DNA of 64,000 bases from Streptomyces sp. CC228A (GCF_021390935.1 NZ_JAJPUI010000002.1:124001-188000); one strand, 5' to 3'; shown: positions 39,962 through 50,149, numbered from the stretch's first letter. Notes: generated by a model not told the origin, from the sequence alone. Numbers and translations are program-made.

Positions 39962-41188
39962 TCAGTCGCCGAGCAGGGCGTCGACGAACGCCTCCGGCTC
40001 GAAGGGCGCCAGGTCGTCGGGGCCCTCGCCGAGGCCGATCAGTTTGACGGGCACGCCCAGCTCGCGCTGGACGGCGACGACGATGCCGCCCTTGGCGGTG
40101 CCGTCCAGCTTGGTCAGGACGATGCCGGTGATGTCGACGACCTCCGCGAAGACCCGCGCCTGGACCAGGCCGTTCTGCCCGGTCGTGGCGTCCAGGACGA
40201 GCAGGACCTCGTCCAGCGGGCCGTGCTTCTCGACGACGCGCTTGACCTTGCCGAGCTCGTCCATGAGGCCGGTCTTGGTGTGGAGGCGGCCTGCGGTGTC
40301 GATCAGGACGACGTCGGCGCTCTCGGCGATACCTTCCTTCACCGCGTCGAACGCGACGGAGGCCGGGTCGCCGCCCTCGGGTCCGCGCACCGTGCGGGCG
40401 CCCACGCGCTCGCCCCAGGTCTGGAGCTGGTCGGCGGCGGCGGCGCGGAAGGTGTCGGCGGCGCCCAGGACGACGGAGCGGCCGTCGGCGACGAGGACGC
40501 GGGCCAGCTTGCCGGTGGTGGTGGTCTTCCCGGTGCCGTTGACGCCGACGACCATGACGATGCCGGGGGTGTCGAGGTCGCTCTCGGTCCTGACCGTGCG
40601 GTCGAAGTCCGTGCCGACGAGGGCGAGCAGCTCCTCGCGGAGCAGGGTGCGCAGTTCCTGCGGGGTGCGGGTGCCGAGGACCCTGACGCGCTCGCGCAGC
40701 CGCTCCACGAGCTCCTGGGTGGGCTTCACGCCGACATCGGCGGTCAGCAGGGTGTCCTCGATCTCCTCCCAGGTGTCCTCGTCGAGGTGCTCCCGGGAGA
40801 GCAGGGTCAGCAGGCCCTTGCCGAGGGCGTTCTGGGAGCGGGCGAGCCGGGCGCGCAGCCGGATCAGGCGGCCGGCGGTGGGGGCCGGGACCTCGACCTC
40901 GGGGGCCGGGGGCGCGGCCATGACCGGGTCTTCGAGGGCGGTCGGTTCGGTGACGATCTCGTCGGCGGTCGGGAGGCCGACCTCCTCGATCGTGCGGCGC
41001 GGTTCTTCCCGCGGGGTCTCCGCCTCCTCGCCGACGCGCGGTTCGGCGGGCGGGGCGGTGATGGTGGGGGTGGCGGTCGGCGCCTCGGGCGGCGGCAGCT
41101 GCTTGCTGCGGCGGCCGCTCACCAGGAGGTAGCCGGCCACTCCGGCCGTGACCAGGGCGATGACTACAGCGAGGATGACGTATTCCAT
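39962..41188 (-). CDS. ftsY: SRP receptor FtsY
   Basis: 408 aa. An N-terminal membrane helix (MEYVILAVVIALVTAGVAGY) is followed by a Pro/Glu/Thr-rich linker, then the NG GTPase domain with Walker A VVGVNGTGKTTTTGKLA, ADTFRAAAADQLQ, DTAGRLHTK and LTKLDGTAKGG. It is anchored to the membrane by its own helix, as in other actinobacteria. ATG at 41188. Partner of Ffh. Confidence 0.97.
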   Translation of the reverse strand: MEYVILAVVIALVTAGVAGYLLVSGRRSKQLPPPEAPTATPTITAPPAEPRVGEEAETPREEPRRTIEEVGLPTADEIVTEPTALEDPVMAAPPAPEVEVPAPTAGRLIRLRARLARSQNALGKGLLTLLSREHLDEDTWEEIEDTLLTADVGVKPTQELVERLRERVRVLGTRTPQELRTLLREELLALVGTDFDRTVRTESDLDTPGIVMVVGVNGTGKTTTTGKLARVLVADGRSVVLGAADTFRAAAADQLQTWGERVGARTVRGPEGGDPASVAFDAVKEGIAESADVVLIDTAGRLHTKTGLMDELGKVKRVVEKHGPLDEVLLVLDATTGQNGLVQARVFAEVVDITGIVLTKLDGTAKGGIVVAVQRELGVPVKLIGLGEGPDDLAPFEPEAFVDALLGD

Positions 41189-41270
41189 GGTGCGTCCAGT
41201 ATGCGCGAGACCCTCCGGCCACCCCTGACCTCCTTGCCCGGATATCCCCTTTTAGGGAATTCTGCGGGGA

Positions 41271-42480
41271 ATGTATGAGAGTCGCGGGCTGGAGCCCGTG
41301 CCCGACTCAGCGCGCGTGGGCCGGGTCCGCGAACTGTTCCCCACGTGGGTGGCGGCGAACATCTCCGTCCTGCTCCTGACCATGGGGGCCGGCCTGGTGG
41401 TGCTGCACGGGCTGAACTTCTGGCAGGTGCTCGTCGTCGCGGCGGCGGCGCCGGTCGTGTCGTACGGGATCGTGGGGCTGGTCTCGATCGCCGGGAAGCG
41501 GGGCGGGGCGCCGGGCATGGCGCTGTCGCGGGCGGTGTTCGGGCAGCGCGGGAACCTGCTGCCGGGTGCGGTGATCTGGGTGGCGCGCTGGGGCTGGGAG
41601 GCCGTGAACGCGGTGACCGGCGCGTACGCCCTGCTGACGGTCGTCGACCTGCTGTCCGGGGTGCGGCCGGGGGTGCTGCCGTCGGTCCTGGCGCTGCTGC
41701 TCTTCGTCGGCGGCACGTTCCTCGTGTCGGGGCTCGGTATCGGGGCGCTGCGGTGGTGCTGCCGCTGGTCGGCGTACCTGTTCGGGGCGTTCTCGCTGCT
41801 GGTGCTGGGCCATCTGGTCGCGCGGACCGACTGGGGCGCGGTGCTCGGCCGCCCGTCGGGGCCGGCGGCGCTGATGGTCGTGGGGGTGGGGACGCTCGCC
41901 GCCGGGGCGATCAGCTGGGCCCCGTCGGCGCCGGACTTCACCCGCTACCTGCCGCGGCACGCGTCGGGGGCGGCGGTGGTGGGGGCGACCGTCGCGGGGG
42001 CGGCGGTCGTGGTGGTCCCGCTGGTGCTGATGGGGGCGGTGATGGCCGACTCGCTGCCGGGGCTGGCGTCGGCGCGGGACCCGGTGTCGTTCATCGGGGA
42101 GTTGCTGCCGCTGTGGCTGTCGGTGCCGTACCTGCTGATCGCCCTGGTGGGGACGCTGCTGATCAACGCGATGTCGATGTACTCGGCGGGCTTCACCGCG
42201 CAGACGCTGGGCTTCCGGCTGCGGCGGGCGTGGGCGGTGGGGTTGAACGCGGTGATCAGCGCGCTGGCGGGCGGGGTGCTGATGCTGGTGGCGCAGGGCT
42301 TCCTGGCGGCGTTCGTGTCGTTCCTGACGCTGCTGGGGGTGGCGTTCTCGGCGTGGATCGGCGTGTTCGGCGCGGACATGCTGCGCCGCGGGTCGTACGA
42401 CGCGGGGGCGCTGCTGGACACGTCCCGGTCGAGTGGCTACTGGTACCGGGGCGGCTTCGCGTGGCGGGCGGTGACCGGGT
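41271..42480 (+). pseudogene. Purine/cytosine permease, 5' part, interrupted by IS110 copy B
   Basis: NCS1-family nucleobase:cation symporter. After MYESRGLEPVPD come FPTWVAANISVLLLTMGAGL, RAVFGQRGNLLPGAVIWVAR and WAPSAPDFTRYLP, all typical of CodB-like permeases, with about ten membrane helices. The frame breaks at the IS boundary after FAWRAVTGW. The rest of the gene is at 44030-44313. With the IS removed (one TGG-GCG join), the two parts make one frame of about 499 codons, so the inactivation is recent and by this insertion alone. Confidence 0.93.
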
Positions 42481-42548
42481 GGGGGGTGCCTCTATGTCTT
42501 TCGTCAAGGCACCTCTGTCGGGTTTCGGGTGGTTCGGGCTTGCTGAAG

Positions 42549-43766
42549 CTATGCGGCGAGTTCGACGTCCGTCGGTGTCCGGGGTTCGTAGAAGGTGCCG
42601 TCGCGGAGCATGGCGAACAGGACGCTGATGCGTTGGCGGGCGAGGCGGAGGAGTGCCTGGGTGTGGGTTTTGCCGCGGGCTCGTTGCTTGTCGTAGTAGG
42701 TGCGGGAGGCCGGGTCGGCGTTCATGCAGGCGAAGGCCGAGAGGAACATCGCCCGTTTGAGCTGCCGGTTTCCGCCTCGGGGTGCGTGTTCGCCGTGGAT
42801 CGAGGTCCCGGACTGCTTCGTGGTGGGTGCGAGGCCGGCGTAGGAGGCGAGGTGGGCTGCGGTGGGGAAGCTGGTGCCGTCGCCGACGGTAACCAGCAGG
42901 ACGGCGGCGGTCCTGACGCCGACGCCGGGCATCGACGTCAGGACCGGGGAAAGAGGGTGAGCCTCCAGCAGAGCGTTGATCTGGGCTTCCATCGCCCGGC
43001 GCTGGGTGTGAACAGCGGTGAGCGAGGCGGCCAGGGAGGGGATCACGATGTCGAGGGTGCCGGTGCCCGGGACCACGACGGTCTGTTCGTCGAGCGCGTC
43101 GAAGACGTCGTCGATCAGCCGGGTGGCCATGCGCGGGGCCTTCGGGCGGATCAGCTCCACGAGTCTGCGGCGGCCTGCCTTGCGCAGGGCGGCCGGGGAT
43201 CCGTAGCGCTCCAGCAACCAGGTCACGGCCTGGTGGTCCAGGCGCGGGCCCAGGACGCGCTCCAGCGAGGAGTGGAACTGGGTGAGCAGACCGCGTATCC
43301 GGTTGGAGGTGCGGGTGGCCTCGGCGGCGAGGTCCTGGTCGAAGCCGACGAGCACGGTGAGCTCGGCAGTGATCTCGTCGGTCAGTTCCAGCGAGCGCAG
43401 GGTGTGCGGCATAGTCCGTGCGGCGTCCGCGATGACGGCGGCGTCTTTGGCGTCGGTCTTGGCCTCGCCCGGGTAGAGGTCGGCGATCCGGCGCATCGCG
43501 AGTCCGGGCAGGTAGGCGACCTGGCAGCCGGCGTCGCGGGCGACGGTCAGCGGCAGGGCGCCGATGGAGGCGGGCTGGTCCACGATCACCAGGACGGTGC
43601 CGAACTTGTCGCGCAGCTTGTCGAAGACGGCCCGCAGCCTGGGCTCGCTGTTGGGCAGCGGTTTGTCGAAGACCTTCTTCCCGCCCGGGGTGAGCCCATG
43701 ACCGTGGTGGGCACTCTTGCCGACGTCCAGGCCCAGGAACACGCCCACGTCTTCGATCTCGAACAT
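42549..43766 (-). CDS. IS110-family DEDD transposase (copy B)
   Basis: 405 aa, identical to the copy A product. The start is the ATG at 43766 (MFEIEDVG). It has the N-terminal DEDD domain (VFLGLDVGKSAHH, KTDAKDAAVIADAAR) and the C-terminal transposase_20 domain (LTSMPGVGVRTAAVLL, KQSGTSIHGEHA). It sits antisense inside the broken permease gene. Confidence 0.93.
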   Translation of the reverse strand: MFEIEDVGVFLGLDVGKSAHHGHGLTPGGKKVFDKPLPNSEPRLRAVFDKLRDKFGTVLVIVDQPASIGALPLTVARDAGCQVAYLPGLAMRRIADLYPGEAKTDAKDAAVIADAARTMPHTLRSLELTDEITAELTVLVGFDQDLAAEATRTSNRIRGLLTQFHSSLERVLGPRLDHQAVTWLLERYGSPAALRKAGRRRLVELIRPKAPRMATRLIDDVFDALDEQTVVVPGTGTLDIVIPSLAASLTAVHTQRRAMEAQINALLEAHPLSPVLTSMPGVGVRTAAVLLVTVGDGTSFPTAAHLASYAGLAPTTKQSGTSIHGEHAPRGGNRQLKRAMFLSAFACMNADPASRTYYDKQRARGKTHTQALLRLARQRISVLFAMLRDGTFYEPRTPTDVELAA

Positions 43767-44028
43767 CGTGCCCCTTCCCAGGGGGTGTTGGCGGTGCCGG
43801 CCTCGGCTCGGGTGTCGTGCTCGCGCATCCACGTTATGCAGACCTGCCGCCCGCGAACTGTCCGGCATTGCGCCGGACCGGACGGTGGCCGGACCTCTGA
43901 TCAGCGTCTCCGACGAACACCCCCGGACCCGGTGACACCACCCCCCAGGTCATGCCTTCGACAGGGGGCAACAGTCATGCCGGGCCCGGAGGCCAGCGGC
44001 CCCGTTGCGGAGCCGCAGAAAACATAAC
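43767..44028 (-). ncRNA. Candidate bridge RNA region, IS copy B left end
   Basis: The 262 bp non-coding end upstream of the transposase, identical to 14032-14293. In IS110-group elements this is where the bridge RNA that pairs with target and donor DNA is encoded. Hairpins are visible, but guide loops and RNA ends are not resolved by eye. Confidence 0.45.
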
Positions 44029-44029
44029 G

Positions 44030-44313
44030 CGGGGCTGGCGGTGGGGCTGCTCTTCACGCGGGTGGAGTGGTTCGCGGGACCGCTCGCGGGGAGCTGGCCG
44101 GGCCGGCACGGCTTGGGCTGGGTGCTGACGGCCGGGGTGGCGGCGCTGGTGTACGGCGCGGGCGCCCTGCTCGCAGGGCCTGGAGGACGACTGCGGGCGC
44201 GCCGCGCCGCACGGGAGCGGGCGCCGGGGCAGAAAGGGTCGGCTGCCCCGGCCCGCACGGAAGAGGCGGGACGGGGCAGCCGGAAGAACGAGGAGAGGGG
44301 CAGCGGGGATTAG
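44030..44313 (+). pseudogene. Purine/cytosine permease, 3' part
   Basis: Continues the permease frame after the IS: GLAVGLLFTRVEWFAGPLAG, then SWPGRHGLGWVLTAGVAALV and an Ala/Arg/Glu-rich cytoplasmic tail, ending TAG. It is the C-terminal membrane helix pair expected for the family. The stop overlaps the glcP stop by 3 bp (convergent genes). Confidence 0.92.
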
Positions 44314-45728
44314 CCCATCTCCTCCAACGCCTTGCCCTTGGTCTCCTTCACGAACCTGAGCACGAAGGGGATGGAGAGCACGGCGAAGACCGTGTAGATC
44401 ACGTAGGTGCCGGACAGGTTCCACTCGGCGAGCGAGGGGAACGTGGCGGTGATGAGCCAGTTCGCCAGCCACTGGGCGGACGCGGCGACGCCGAGGGCCG
44501 CGGCGCGGATGCGGTTGGGGAACATCTCGCCGAGCAGGACCCAGACCACCACGCCCCAGGACAGGGCGAAGAAGAGGACGAAGGCGTGGGCGGCGACGAG
44601 GGCGACGACGCCCTGCGTCTCGGGCAGCCTGCCGTCCACCAGGTCCGCGGAGAACGCCCACGCCTCGCAGGCCAGCGCGAGGGCCATGCCGGCGGAGCCG
44701 ACGAGGGCCAGCGGCCGGCGGCCGACGCGGTCGACGAGGACCATCGCGATCACCGTGCCGACGATGTTGATGATCGACGTGGTGAAGGAGTAGAGGAACG
44801 AGCCCGACGGGTCGACGCCGACGGACTGCCACAGGGTCGCGGAGTAGTAGAAGGCGACGTTGATGCCGACGAGCTGCTGGAAGACGGACAGGCCGATACC
44901 GACCCAGACGATGGGCAGCAGGCCGAAGCGGTTGCCGAGCAGGTCCCGGAAGGTGGACTTGTGCTCGCGGTGCATGGCCTGCTCGATCTCGGCGACGCGC
45001 GCGTCCAGGTCGACGGCGCGACCCTCGACCTCGGCGAGGACCTCGCGGGCGCGCTCGCGGCGGCCGACGGAGAGGAGGAAGCGCGGCGACTCGGGGATGG
45101 CGAAGGACAGCAGCCCGTACAGCACGGCGGGCAGGACCTCGACGCCGAGCATCCACTGCCAGGCTTCGAGCCCGAGGATCTCGCCGCGCTGGCGCCCGTC
45201 GGCGACGTTGAGGATGGCCCAGTTGACCAGCTGGGAGACCGCGATGCCGATGACGATGGCGGCCTGCTGGAAGGAGCCCAGGCGGCCGCGGTAGGCGGCG
45301 GGCGCGACCTCGGCGATGTACGCCGGACCGATCACCGAGGCCATGCCGATGGCGAGGCCGCCGACGACCCGCCAGAGGGCGAGGTCCCACAGGGCGAAGG
45401 GCAGGGCGGAGCCGACGGCGCTGGCGGTGAAGAGGACGGCGGCGATCTGCATGACGCGGATGCGGCCGATGCGGTCGGCGAGGCGGCCCGCGGTCGCGGC
45501 GCCGACCGCGCAGCCGATGAGCGCGATGGCGATGACCTGGGCGAGCGTGCCGGAGCCGACGTCGTAGCGGTCGCGGATCGCTTCGACGGCGCCGTTGATG
45601 ACGGCGCTGTCGTAGCCGAAGAGGAAGCCGCCCATGGCGGCTGCCGCCGTGATGAAGACGACGTGGCTGAGGTGGTCCGGGTGGGCCTGCCGGGCGCCCG
45701 GCGCCGGGGTCCGTGCGGTGCTGGTCAC
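44310..45728 (-). CDS. glcP: Glucose permease GlcP (MFS sugar porter)
   Basis: 472 aa proton-sugar symporter with 12 helices. Sugar-porter signatures are GFLFGYDSAVINGAVEAI, RLADRIGRIRVMQ, PESPRFLL, FQQLVGINVAFYYS and the C-terminal VKETKGKALEEM. The same gene between smc and the permease in S. coelicolor is the main glucose permease GlcP, needed for glucose repression. The GTG at 45728 with AGGAG upstream is chosen; the frame upstream is not family sequence. A 9 bp inverted repeat lies 79 bp upstream. Confidence 0.94.
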   Translation of the reverse strand: MTSTARTPAPGARQAHPDHLSHVVFITAAAAMGGFLFGYDSAVINGAVEAIRDRYDVGSGTLAQVIAIALIGCAVGAATAGRLADRIGRIRVMQIAAVLFTASAVGSALPFALWDLALWRVVGGLAIGMASVIGPAYIAEVAPAAYRGRLGSFQQAAIVIGIAVSQLVNWAILNVADGRQRGEILGLEAWQWMLGVEVLPAVLYGLLSFAIPESPRFLLSVGRRERAREVLAEVEGRAVDLDARVAEIEQAMHREHKSTFRDLLGNRFGLLPIVWVGIGLSVFQQLVGINVAFYYSATLWQSVGVDPSGSFLYSFTTSIINIVGTVIAMVLVDRVGRRPLALVGSAGMALALACEAWAFSADLVDGRLPETQGVVALVAAHAFVLFFALSWGVVVWVLLGEMFPNRIRAAALGVAASAQWLANWLITATFPSLAEWNLSGTYVIYTVFAVLSIPFVLRFVKETKGKALEEMG

Positions 45729-45806
45729 GAGTACTCCTGACCCGGCCTCGTCGCCGGGTGTGGGGGCGGGGCCCTTCCAGTGGCGCACAACCTCACGCCG
45801 CCCACC

Positions 45807-45849
45807 ACTTGAAGGTAAATGCAACGCTGGAGAGACTATGCCTTCAAGT
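45807..45849 (-). promoter_or_regulatory. Inverted repeat upstream of glcP, possible operator
   Basis: ACTTGAAGG (45807-45815) and CCTTCAAGT (45841-45849) are perfect 9 bp arms, 25 bp apart, in a notably AT-richer stretch 79 bp before glcP. A third TTGTGAAGT-like copy follows. It may be the site of the regulator that induces glcP with glucose; no named box matches. Confidence 0.5.
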
Positions 45850-45969
45850 TGTGAAGTCAATACTTGGATCAGAACAACTTCCCCCGCGTGACTGTCAGCC
45901 CAGTACCCAGTAGCTCACGGCACTGCAGGAACCCTGGATTCATGAGTTGAATTGATCTTGAAGAGTTGA

Positions 45970-48900
45970 TCAGCGGAGCCGCTGACTGATGACCTTGGAG
46001 ACGCCGTCTCCCTGCATCGACACGCCGTACAGCGCGTCCGCGACCTCCATCGTCCGCTTCTGGTGCGTGATCACGATGAGCTGGGAGCTCTCCTGGAGCT
46101 CCTGCATGATCCGGATCAGCCGCTGGAGGTTGGTGTCGTCCAGCGCGGCCTCCACCTCGTCCATCACGTAGAACGGGCTCGGCCGCGCCTTGAAGATCGA
46201 CACGAGCAGGGCCACGGCGGTGAGCGACCGCTCGCCGCCCGACAGCAGCGACAGCCGCTTGACCTTCTTGCCCGGTGGCCGCGCCTCCACGTCCACACCG
46301 GATGTGAGCATGTCGTCCGGGTCGGTCAGCACGAGGCGGCCCTCGCCTCCCGGGAACAGGCGGGAGAAGACGCCCTCGAACTCGCGTGCCGTGTCCCGGT
46401 ACGCCTCGGTGAACACCTGCTCGACGCGCTCGTCGACCTCCTTCACCACCTGGAGCAGGTGCGCGCGGGTCTTCCTCAGGTCGTCGAGCTGCTCGCTGAG
46501 GAACCGGTGGCGCTCCTCCAGCGCGGCGAACTCCTCCAAGGCCAGCGGATTCACCTTCCCGAGCTGCTGGTAGGCCCGTTCGGCCGACCGGAGCCGCTTC
46601 TCCTGCTCGGCCCGCACGAAGGGCCGGGGCCGGTTGCGCGGGTGCTCCGGGTCGTCGGGCAGCGCCTCGCCGCCGGCGGGCGGCGCGGGCGGTACGGGCT
46701 GGTCGGGGCCGTACTCGGCGACGAGCGCGGCCGGCTCGACGCCCAGCTCCTCCAGCGCCCGGCCCTCCAGCTGCTCGATGCGCAGCCGCTTCTCCGCGCC
46801 CAGCACCTCGCCGCGGTGCACGGAGTCGGTCAGCTTGTCCAGCTCCGCCTTGAGGTCGCGGCCCTCGGTGCGGACGGCGGCCAGCTCCTGCTCCCGGGCG
46901 GTCCTGGCCGCCTCCGCGGCGGACCGCTCCTCCTCGGCGCGTACGAGCGACACCTCGATGTGCGCGAGGAGCCGGCGGGCGCCCGCGGCGACGGCCCCGG
47001 CGGTCTCCGCCTCGCGGCGCAGCCGCGCGCGGCGCTGCTCGGCGCGGGCACGGGCCTCCCGCTCGGCGCGCGCGGCCCGGTCGAGCGAGTCCGCGCGGCC
47101 GGCCAGGCCCTTCACCCGCTCCTCGTGGGTGCGGACCTGGAGGCGGGCTTCCATCTCGGTCTGGCGGGCGTTGGCGCCGTCGGCACTCAGCCGGTCCCGC
47201 ACGGAGGTGTCGGGTTCCTCCTCCGCGGGCACCTCCTGGGCGACGAGCAGCCGCTCGGCCAGCTCCTCCGCCTCCTCCACCGCCCGCTCCAGGGCCTCCT
47301 GGGCGCGGGCGACGGCGGCTCCGCTCCGCTCGGCCTCCCCGGCGGCGGCGCGGGCCTGCCCGGCGAGGCGGGCGACCTGCTGGGCGGCGGCGGACCGCTC
47401 CCGGTCGGCCGCGCGGCGCCGCTCCCCAGGTCCCGCACGCGGTCCTGGCAGGCCCGCCGCCGCCGGGACGCCTCCTCCTGGCGTACGGCGAGGTCGTCGC
47501 ACCGTACGGCCAGGTCAGCCAGTTCGGCGGCGGCCTCGTCGACGGACGCCTGCACCTCCAGGAGGCTGGGCGCCCCGGCGGAGCCGCCCTGCGCGAAGTG
47601 GGCGCCGAGCACGTCCCCTCCGCGGTGACGGCGACCAGCGACGGCCTGGCGTACACGAGCCGCTCGGCGTCGTCCAGCGTGTCCACCACCGCGACGTCCC
47701 GCAGCAGCCTGCGCACGGCGGGCAGCAGTTCGGCGGGGCCCCGCACGAGGTCGGCGGCGAGGGTGGCGCCGTCGGCGCGGCCCGGCTCCGGTACGGGTTC
47801 CGGCGCGCCCGCCAGCAGCAGCGCCGCCCGGCCCGCATCCTGCTTCCGCAGGGTCCGCAGCGCCTCGGCGGCAGCGGCGGGACCGCTCACCGCGAGCGCG
47901 TCGGCGGCGGCCCCGAGGGCGGCGGCGACGGCAGCCTCGTACCCCGGCGTGACGGTGAGCAGTTCGGCGGCGGGCCCCAGCAGGCCGGTGAGCCGGTCGC
48001 GGGCGTCCAGCAGGGCGCCGGTGCCGTCCTTGCGGCGCAGCCCGAGAGCGAGGGCGTCGTGGCGGGCCTGGACGGCGGCGCGGCGGCGCTCCGTCTCGGT
48101 GGCGGCTTCGCGGGCCGCGGTGAAGGCGGCTTCCGCTTCGGCCAGTTCGCGCTCGGCGGCCTCGTGGGCGGCGGTCAGCTCCGCGTCGCCCGCGTCGAGG
48201 GCGTCGGACTCCGCCTTGAGCCGCTCGTACTCCTCCTGTGCGGCGGCGGCGCGTTCCCGCGCGTCGTCGCGGCCGGCCGCCAGCCGGTCGATCTCGGCCT
48301 GAGCGGCCGCGGCCCGGGACCGGGCGGCGCCGACCTGGCCGGTCAACCGGGCGAGGCCCTCCCGCCGGTCGGCGAGGGCGCGGGCGGCGTCCTTGAGGCG
48401 CCGCTCCTCCGCCGCGAGGGCGCGCTCCAGCTCGGCGCGGTGGGCGACGGTGTCCTCCAGGGCCCGCTCGGCGGCCTCCAGCGCGGCCTGCAGTTCGGCT
48501 TCCTGCTCCCGCACGCGGGCGGCCTCGCGCTCCAGGTCCTCGGGGTCGCGGCCGCGGCGCTCCTCGGGCGGTTGGCCGGTGGCGCTCTTGACGCGCGCGT
48601 CGGCGAGGGAGACGGTGCCGCGGACCCGCTCGGCGAGGCGGGACAGCTCGTGCCAGGTGTGCTGGGCGCGCTGGAGGCGCGGGGTGAGGCGGCGCACCTC
48701 CTCCTCAAGGGCCGCCTCGCGTTCCTGGGCTTCCCGCAGCGCGGCCTCCGCGGCCCGTCTGCGCTCCTTCAGGGCGGCCTCGTCGTCGAGTTCCGCCTGC
48801 AGGGCCGCCCGGAGCCGTACGAGGTCGTCGGCGAGGAGCCGGAGGCGGGCGTCGCGCAGTTCGGCCTGGATGACGGCGGCGCGGCGGGCGGCGGCGGCCT

Positions 48901-49522
48901 GGCGGCCGAGGGGTTTGAGCTGGCGGCGCAGTTCGTCGGCGAGGTCCTGCACGCGGGAGAGGTTGGCCTGCATGGCGTCGAGTTTCCGCAGCGCCTTCTC
49001 CTTGCGCTTGCGGTGCTTGAGGACGCCCGCGGCCTCCTCGATGAAGGCGCGGCGGCCGGCGGGGTCGGCGTGCAGGACGGAGTCGAGTTGGCCCTGCCCG
49101 ACGATGACGTGCATTTCGCGGCCGATACCGGAGTCGCTGAGGAGTTCCTGGATATCGAGGAGCCGGCAGGTGTCGCCGTTGATCTGGTATTCGCTGGCGC
49201 CGCCGCGGAACATGATCCGCGTGAGGGTGACTTCCGCGTAGTCGATGGGCAGGGCGCCGTCGGAGTTGTCGATCGTGAGGGACACCTCGGCGCGGCCCAG
49301 GGGCGGGCGGCCCGTGGTGCCGGCGAAGATGACGTCCTCCATCTTGCCGCCGCGCAGGGATTTGGCGCCCTGTTCGCCCATGACCCAGGACAGGGCGTCG
49401 ACGACGTTGGATTTCCCGGAGCCGTTGGGGCCGACGACGCAGGTGATGCCCGGTTCGAACCGCAGGGTGGTGGCGGAGGCGAACGACTTGAATCCGCGGA
49501 GGGTCAGGGCCTTGAGGTGCAC
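45970..49522 (-). CDS. smc: Chromosome segregation protein SMC, two frameshifts
   Basis: Condensin-type ATPase of about 1180 residues. The N-terminal head has Walker A VVGPNGSGKSNVVDALSWV. Two long coiled-coil arms flank a hinge. The C-terminal head has the signature LSLLSGGERSLTAVALL and Walker B FYVMDEVEAALDD. Near 47615-47618 the frame shifts (AEG then DVLGAHFAQGG), and again near 47424-47427 (RDLG then ERRRAADRERS). In both cases one extra base in a run of four G/C bases restores a continuous SMC. ATG at 49522. Frameshift errors are more likely than a broken smc. Confidence 0.9.
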
Positions 49523-49642
49523 GGCGGGACTCTACCCGCCGGGTTTTGTTTGCCTCGTGAACACGGGGGGCAGATCAACGGGTGAGTCCGGCGGCGGGAG
49601 GGGCCGGGCGGTCGTCGGGAAAGGTCGTCCGGGAAAAGAAGG

Positions 49643-49664
49643 AAGGGACGCCGAAGCGTCCCTT
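49643..49664 (-). terminator. Intrinsic terminator (UUCG loop, T-rich tail)
   Basis: A 9 bp stem AAGGGACGC/GCGTCCCTT with a tetraloop that reads TTCG on the minus strand is followed on that strand by CCTTCTTTTCCC. It is 68 bp past the stop of the small coiled-coil gene and ahead of smc, so it separates the two. Confidence 0.85.
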
Positions 49665-49732
49665 GCATATCTTTCGCGAGAACGGTTCCCACCGTCCCGC
49701 AGGTCCCGGTTCGACGGGTTGCCTGCCGGGGG

Positions 49733-49945
49733 TCAGGTGAGTGCAGGCTCGCTCTTGGGTACGTCGATGTCGATGCCGTCGAGCAGCGGCTCGCGGTGAG
49801 CGGCGGCGGCGGTCAACGCGTCGTTCTCGGACTGGATCCGTACGAGCTCGGACTCCAGGTCCTGGACGCGCTGCTGCAGCCGTCGCATCTCGGCGAGCAG
49901 TCGCGGGTCGGTACCGCCGACATATCCGAGAAGCGCCTTTGCCAT
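49733..49945 (-). CDS. Small conserved coiled-coil protein
   Basis: 70 aa, MAKALLGYVGGTDPRLLAEM then a heptad-like RRLQQRVQDLESELVRIQSE coiled coil and an acidic tail ending EPALT. It belongs to a small actinobacterial family with no known function. ATG at 49945 with a GGAGG ribosome site. The 415 bp upstream contains an apparently structured leader. Own terminator downstream. Confidence 0.88.
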   Translation of the reverse strand: MAKALLGYVGGTDPRLLAEMRRLQQRVQDLESELVRIQSENDALTAAAAHREPLLDGIDIDVPKSEPALT

Positions 49946-49959
49946 GATGGATGGTCCTC

Positions 49960-50095
49960 CACAATGAGTGACCGACCGTTGCGGTGTGGGTCGTGAGGGA
50001 ATCGCACCCGCGGTGCTCGGCAGTAATGGGTTGGTGCCGCTGCGTTCTTACTGCCACACAGCAAGGTGCGCCGGGGCTTCCAGAGTCTCACCAAA
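49960..50095 (-). promoter_or_regulatory. Structured leader candidate upstream of the small coiled-coil gene
   Basis: On the minus strand a GTGTGG/CCACAC pair (50054-50059 with 49985-49990) encloses a perfect 8 bp stem GGCAGTAA/TTACTGCC (50048-50055 with 50019-50026, 21 nt loop) and a GGGTGCGATTCCC segment. A TTGACC hexamer around 50100 could be the -35 element. It ends about 40 nt before the ribosome site. It matches no riboswitch I know with certainty. Confidence 0.4.
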
Positions 50096-50149
50096 AAGTT
50101 TGACGGTCAACACGATCACGCCCCGTATCACGGGGCGACCGGGGGGTCC

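Larger units (their letters stand above)
42481..44029 (-). mobile_element. IS110-family insertion sequence, copy B
   Basis: Identical over 1549 bp to copy A at 12746-14294 (offset 29735) and in the same orientation. Restoring the permease frame requires GG before and G after to belong to the target, so the mobile unit is probably about 42483-44028. It carries the transposase gene and the same non-coding left and right ends. No terminal inverted repeats. Confidence 0.95.

Noticed and set aside
49976..50065. tRNA-like GGGTGCGATTCCC segment
   Set aside because: No matching 7 bp acceptor stem, no anticodon arm of the right size, and the T-loop is not TTCRA.
49960..50095. Cobalamin riboswitch
   Set aside because: GGTGCGATTCC recalls its core, but no B12 box follows and the order of the other segments does not fit.
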